Below, piece by piece: positions 6,783 to 7,456 of a stretch of 7,456 nt of DNA. This stretch comes from Bacteroidetes bacterium UBA6063. Its GTDB lineage: Bacteria > Bacteroidota > Bacteroidia > NS11-12g > UBA9320. The translations under genes were made by a program, and so were the position numbers. Positions within the stretch are counted from its first letter, which is position 1; each line of letters starts with the position of its first letter. A model generated the notes under the pieces. That model was not told the DNA's origin, searched no databases, and saw only the letters and a list, made by a program, of their open reading frames with translations. The stretch lies in assembly GCA_002428905.1 (NCBI GenBank), contig DIYD01000180.1:1-7456 (forward strand). Direction: 5' to 3'.

Positions 6783-7456
6783 CCAAACACTGTAATTCGT
6801 ACGGATAATATTTCAAAGCGTTATAGGCTGGGCACTTATGAGCAAGCTCAGACTTTTGCCGAACGCCTAAAGCGTGTTGTATCTTATCCCTTAAAAAATT
6901 TAAGACGAATATCTCAGTTAAGCCGGTTTGGTGATGCTAATGACTCAAGTGTTTTATGGGCACTCAAGGATATAAGCTTTACCGTTGAAAGAGGTGCTGT
7001 ATTGGGTATAATAGGCCGCAATGGAGCAGGCAAAAGCACCTTGTTAAAGGTATTAAGCAAGATTACAGAACCTACTACAGGACGTATTGAAATTGAAGGA
7101 AGAGTGTCTTCACTGCTTGAGGTAGGTACAGGTTTTCACCCGGAACTAAGCGGAAGAGACAACATATACATGAACGGGACGATTCTGGGAATGACACGTA
7201 AAGAGATTGACCAGAAGTTCGATCAAATTGTAGAGTTTGCCGGTATAGCTAAACACATAGACACACCTGTAAAATTCTATTCCAGCGGAATGACAGTTCG
7301 GCTCGGCTTTAGCGTGGCGGCGCATCTCGAGCCTGAAATACTTATTGTAGACGAAGTCCTGGCAGTTGGAGATTTTGAATTCCAAAAGAAATGCCTTGGA
7401 AAAATGAATGACGTTGCTCAAAGTGGGCGAACAGTTCTCTTTGTCAGCCATAACAT
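6780..7456 (+). CDS. wzt: Polysaccharide ABC exporter ATP-binding protein (Wzt/TagH family), 3' end outside window
   Basis: The frame opens with ATG at 6780 and stays open to the right edge, giving 225 complete residues. This is the ATPase that drives the adjacent Wzm-type permease from the cytoplasmic face. A charged insertion at about residues 18-57 separates the first strand (TVIRTDNISKRYRLG) from WALKDISF, which is common in Wzt and TagH proteins. Walker A is GRNGAGKST (79-87). The Q-loop region carries the family block LLEVGTGFHPELSGRDN (112-128). The ABC signature has the Wzt form YSSGM (167-171), Walker B is ILIVDE with catalytic E192, the D-loop follows at VLAVGD, and H224 is the switch histidine at the very edge. 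All ATPase motifs are therefore intact. Whether it has the C-terminal carbohydrate-binding domain that recognises chain-end caps in some Wzt proteins cannot be seen. Confidence 0.95.
   Translation, partial: MPNTVIRTDNISKRYRLGTYEQAQTFAERLKRVVSYPLKNLRRISQLSRFGDANDSSVLWALKDISFTVERGAVLGIIGRNGAGKSTLLKVLSKITEPTTGRIEIEGRVSSLLEVGTGFHPELSGRDNIYMNGTILGMTRKEIDQKFDQIVEFAGIAKHIDTPVKFYSSGMTVRLGFSVAAHLEPEILIVDEVLAVGDFEFQKKCLGKMNDVAQSGRTVLFVSHN

Noticed and set aside
6834..6950. Charged N-terminal insertion in the ATPase as a possible new domain
   Set aside because: Insertions of this size between the first strand and Walker A are common in Wzt/TagH-type ATPases.
7146..7451. Minus-strand reading frame of 101 codons opposite the ATPase gene
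   Set aside because: The + strand here encodes intact ABC signature, Walker B and switch motifs; the minus-strand protein has no family pattern.
1..7456. Promoters, RNA genes, mobile elements, CRISPR arrays
   Set aside because: No intergenic gap exceeds 8 bases, and I saw no tRNA-like folds, repeat-spacer structure or transposase motifs. Promoter-like AT-rich strings inside genes were too weak to call.

Overview
The window is a dense, one-directional block of surface-polysaccharide genes. Eight coding regions all lie on the + strand. The first is cut by the left edge and the last by the right edge. Gaps between genes are 1-8 bases, and two junctions overlap by one base (TAATG). No stretch over 300 bases lacks a gene, and I see no RNA gene, insertion sequence, CRISPR array or convincing promoter.

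The likely host is a member of Bacteroidota, perhaps a flavobacterium-like lineage. The reasons are the moderate A+T content, the lack of Shine-Dalgarno sequences before almost every start, and the gene types, especially the SLBB exporter followed by a kinase-less Wzz-like protein. This placement is an inference from style, not from a marker gene.

Layout: (1) 2-418, the C-terminal end of an SLBB/Wza-type outer-membrane polysaccharide export protein; (2) 422-1495, a Wzz-like chain-length/co-polymerase protein without a kinase domain; (3) 1497-2609, GDP-mannose 4,6-dehydratase (gmd); (4) 2613-3542, GDP-L-fucose synthase (fcl); (5) 3549-4982, a WzxC-type flippase of the MOP superfamily with a TTG start; (6) 4982-5938, a family 2 glycosyltransferase; (7) 5947-6780, an ABC-2 polysaccharide exporter permease (Wzm/TagG type); (8) 6780 to beyond the right edge, its ATP-binding partner (Wzt/TagH type).

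Read together, gmd and fcl turn GDP-mannose into GDP-L-fucose. The glycosyltransferase probably adds a sugar to a lipid-linked glycan. The remaining genes move glycan across the inner membrane, set its length, and pass it through the outer membrane. The most interesting point is that two normally alternative inner-membrane routes, a Wzx flippase with Wzz/Wza partners and a Wzm/Wzt ABC exporter, sit in one apparent operon. Mixed loci like this are plausible in Bacteroidota, so I rate it as worth checking rather than as a new system. I found no clear evidence of a previously undescribed system.
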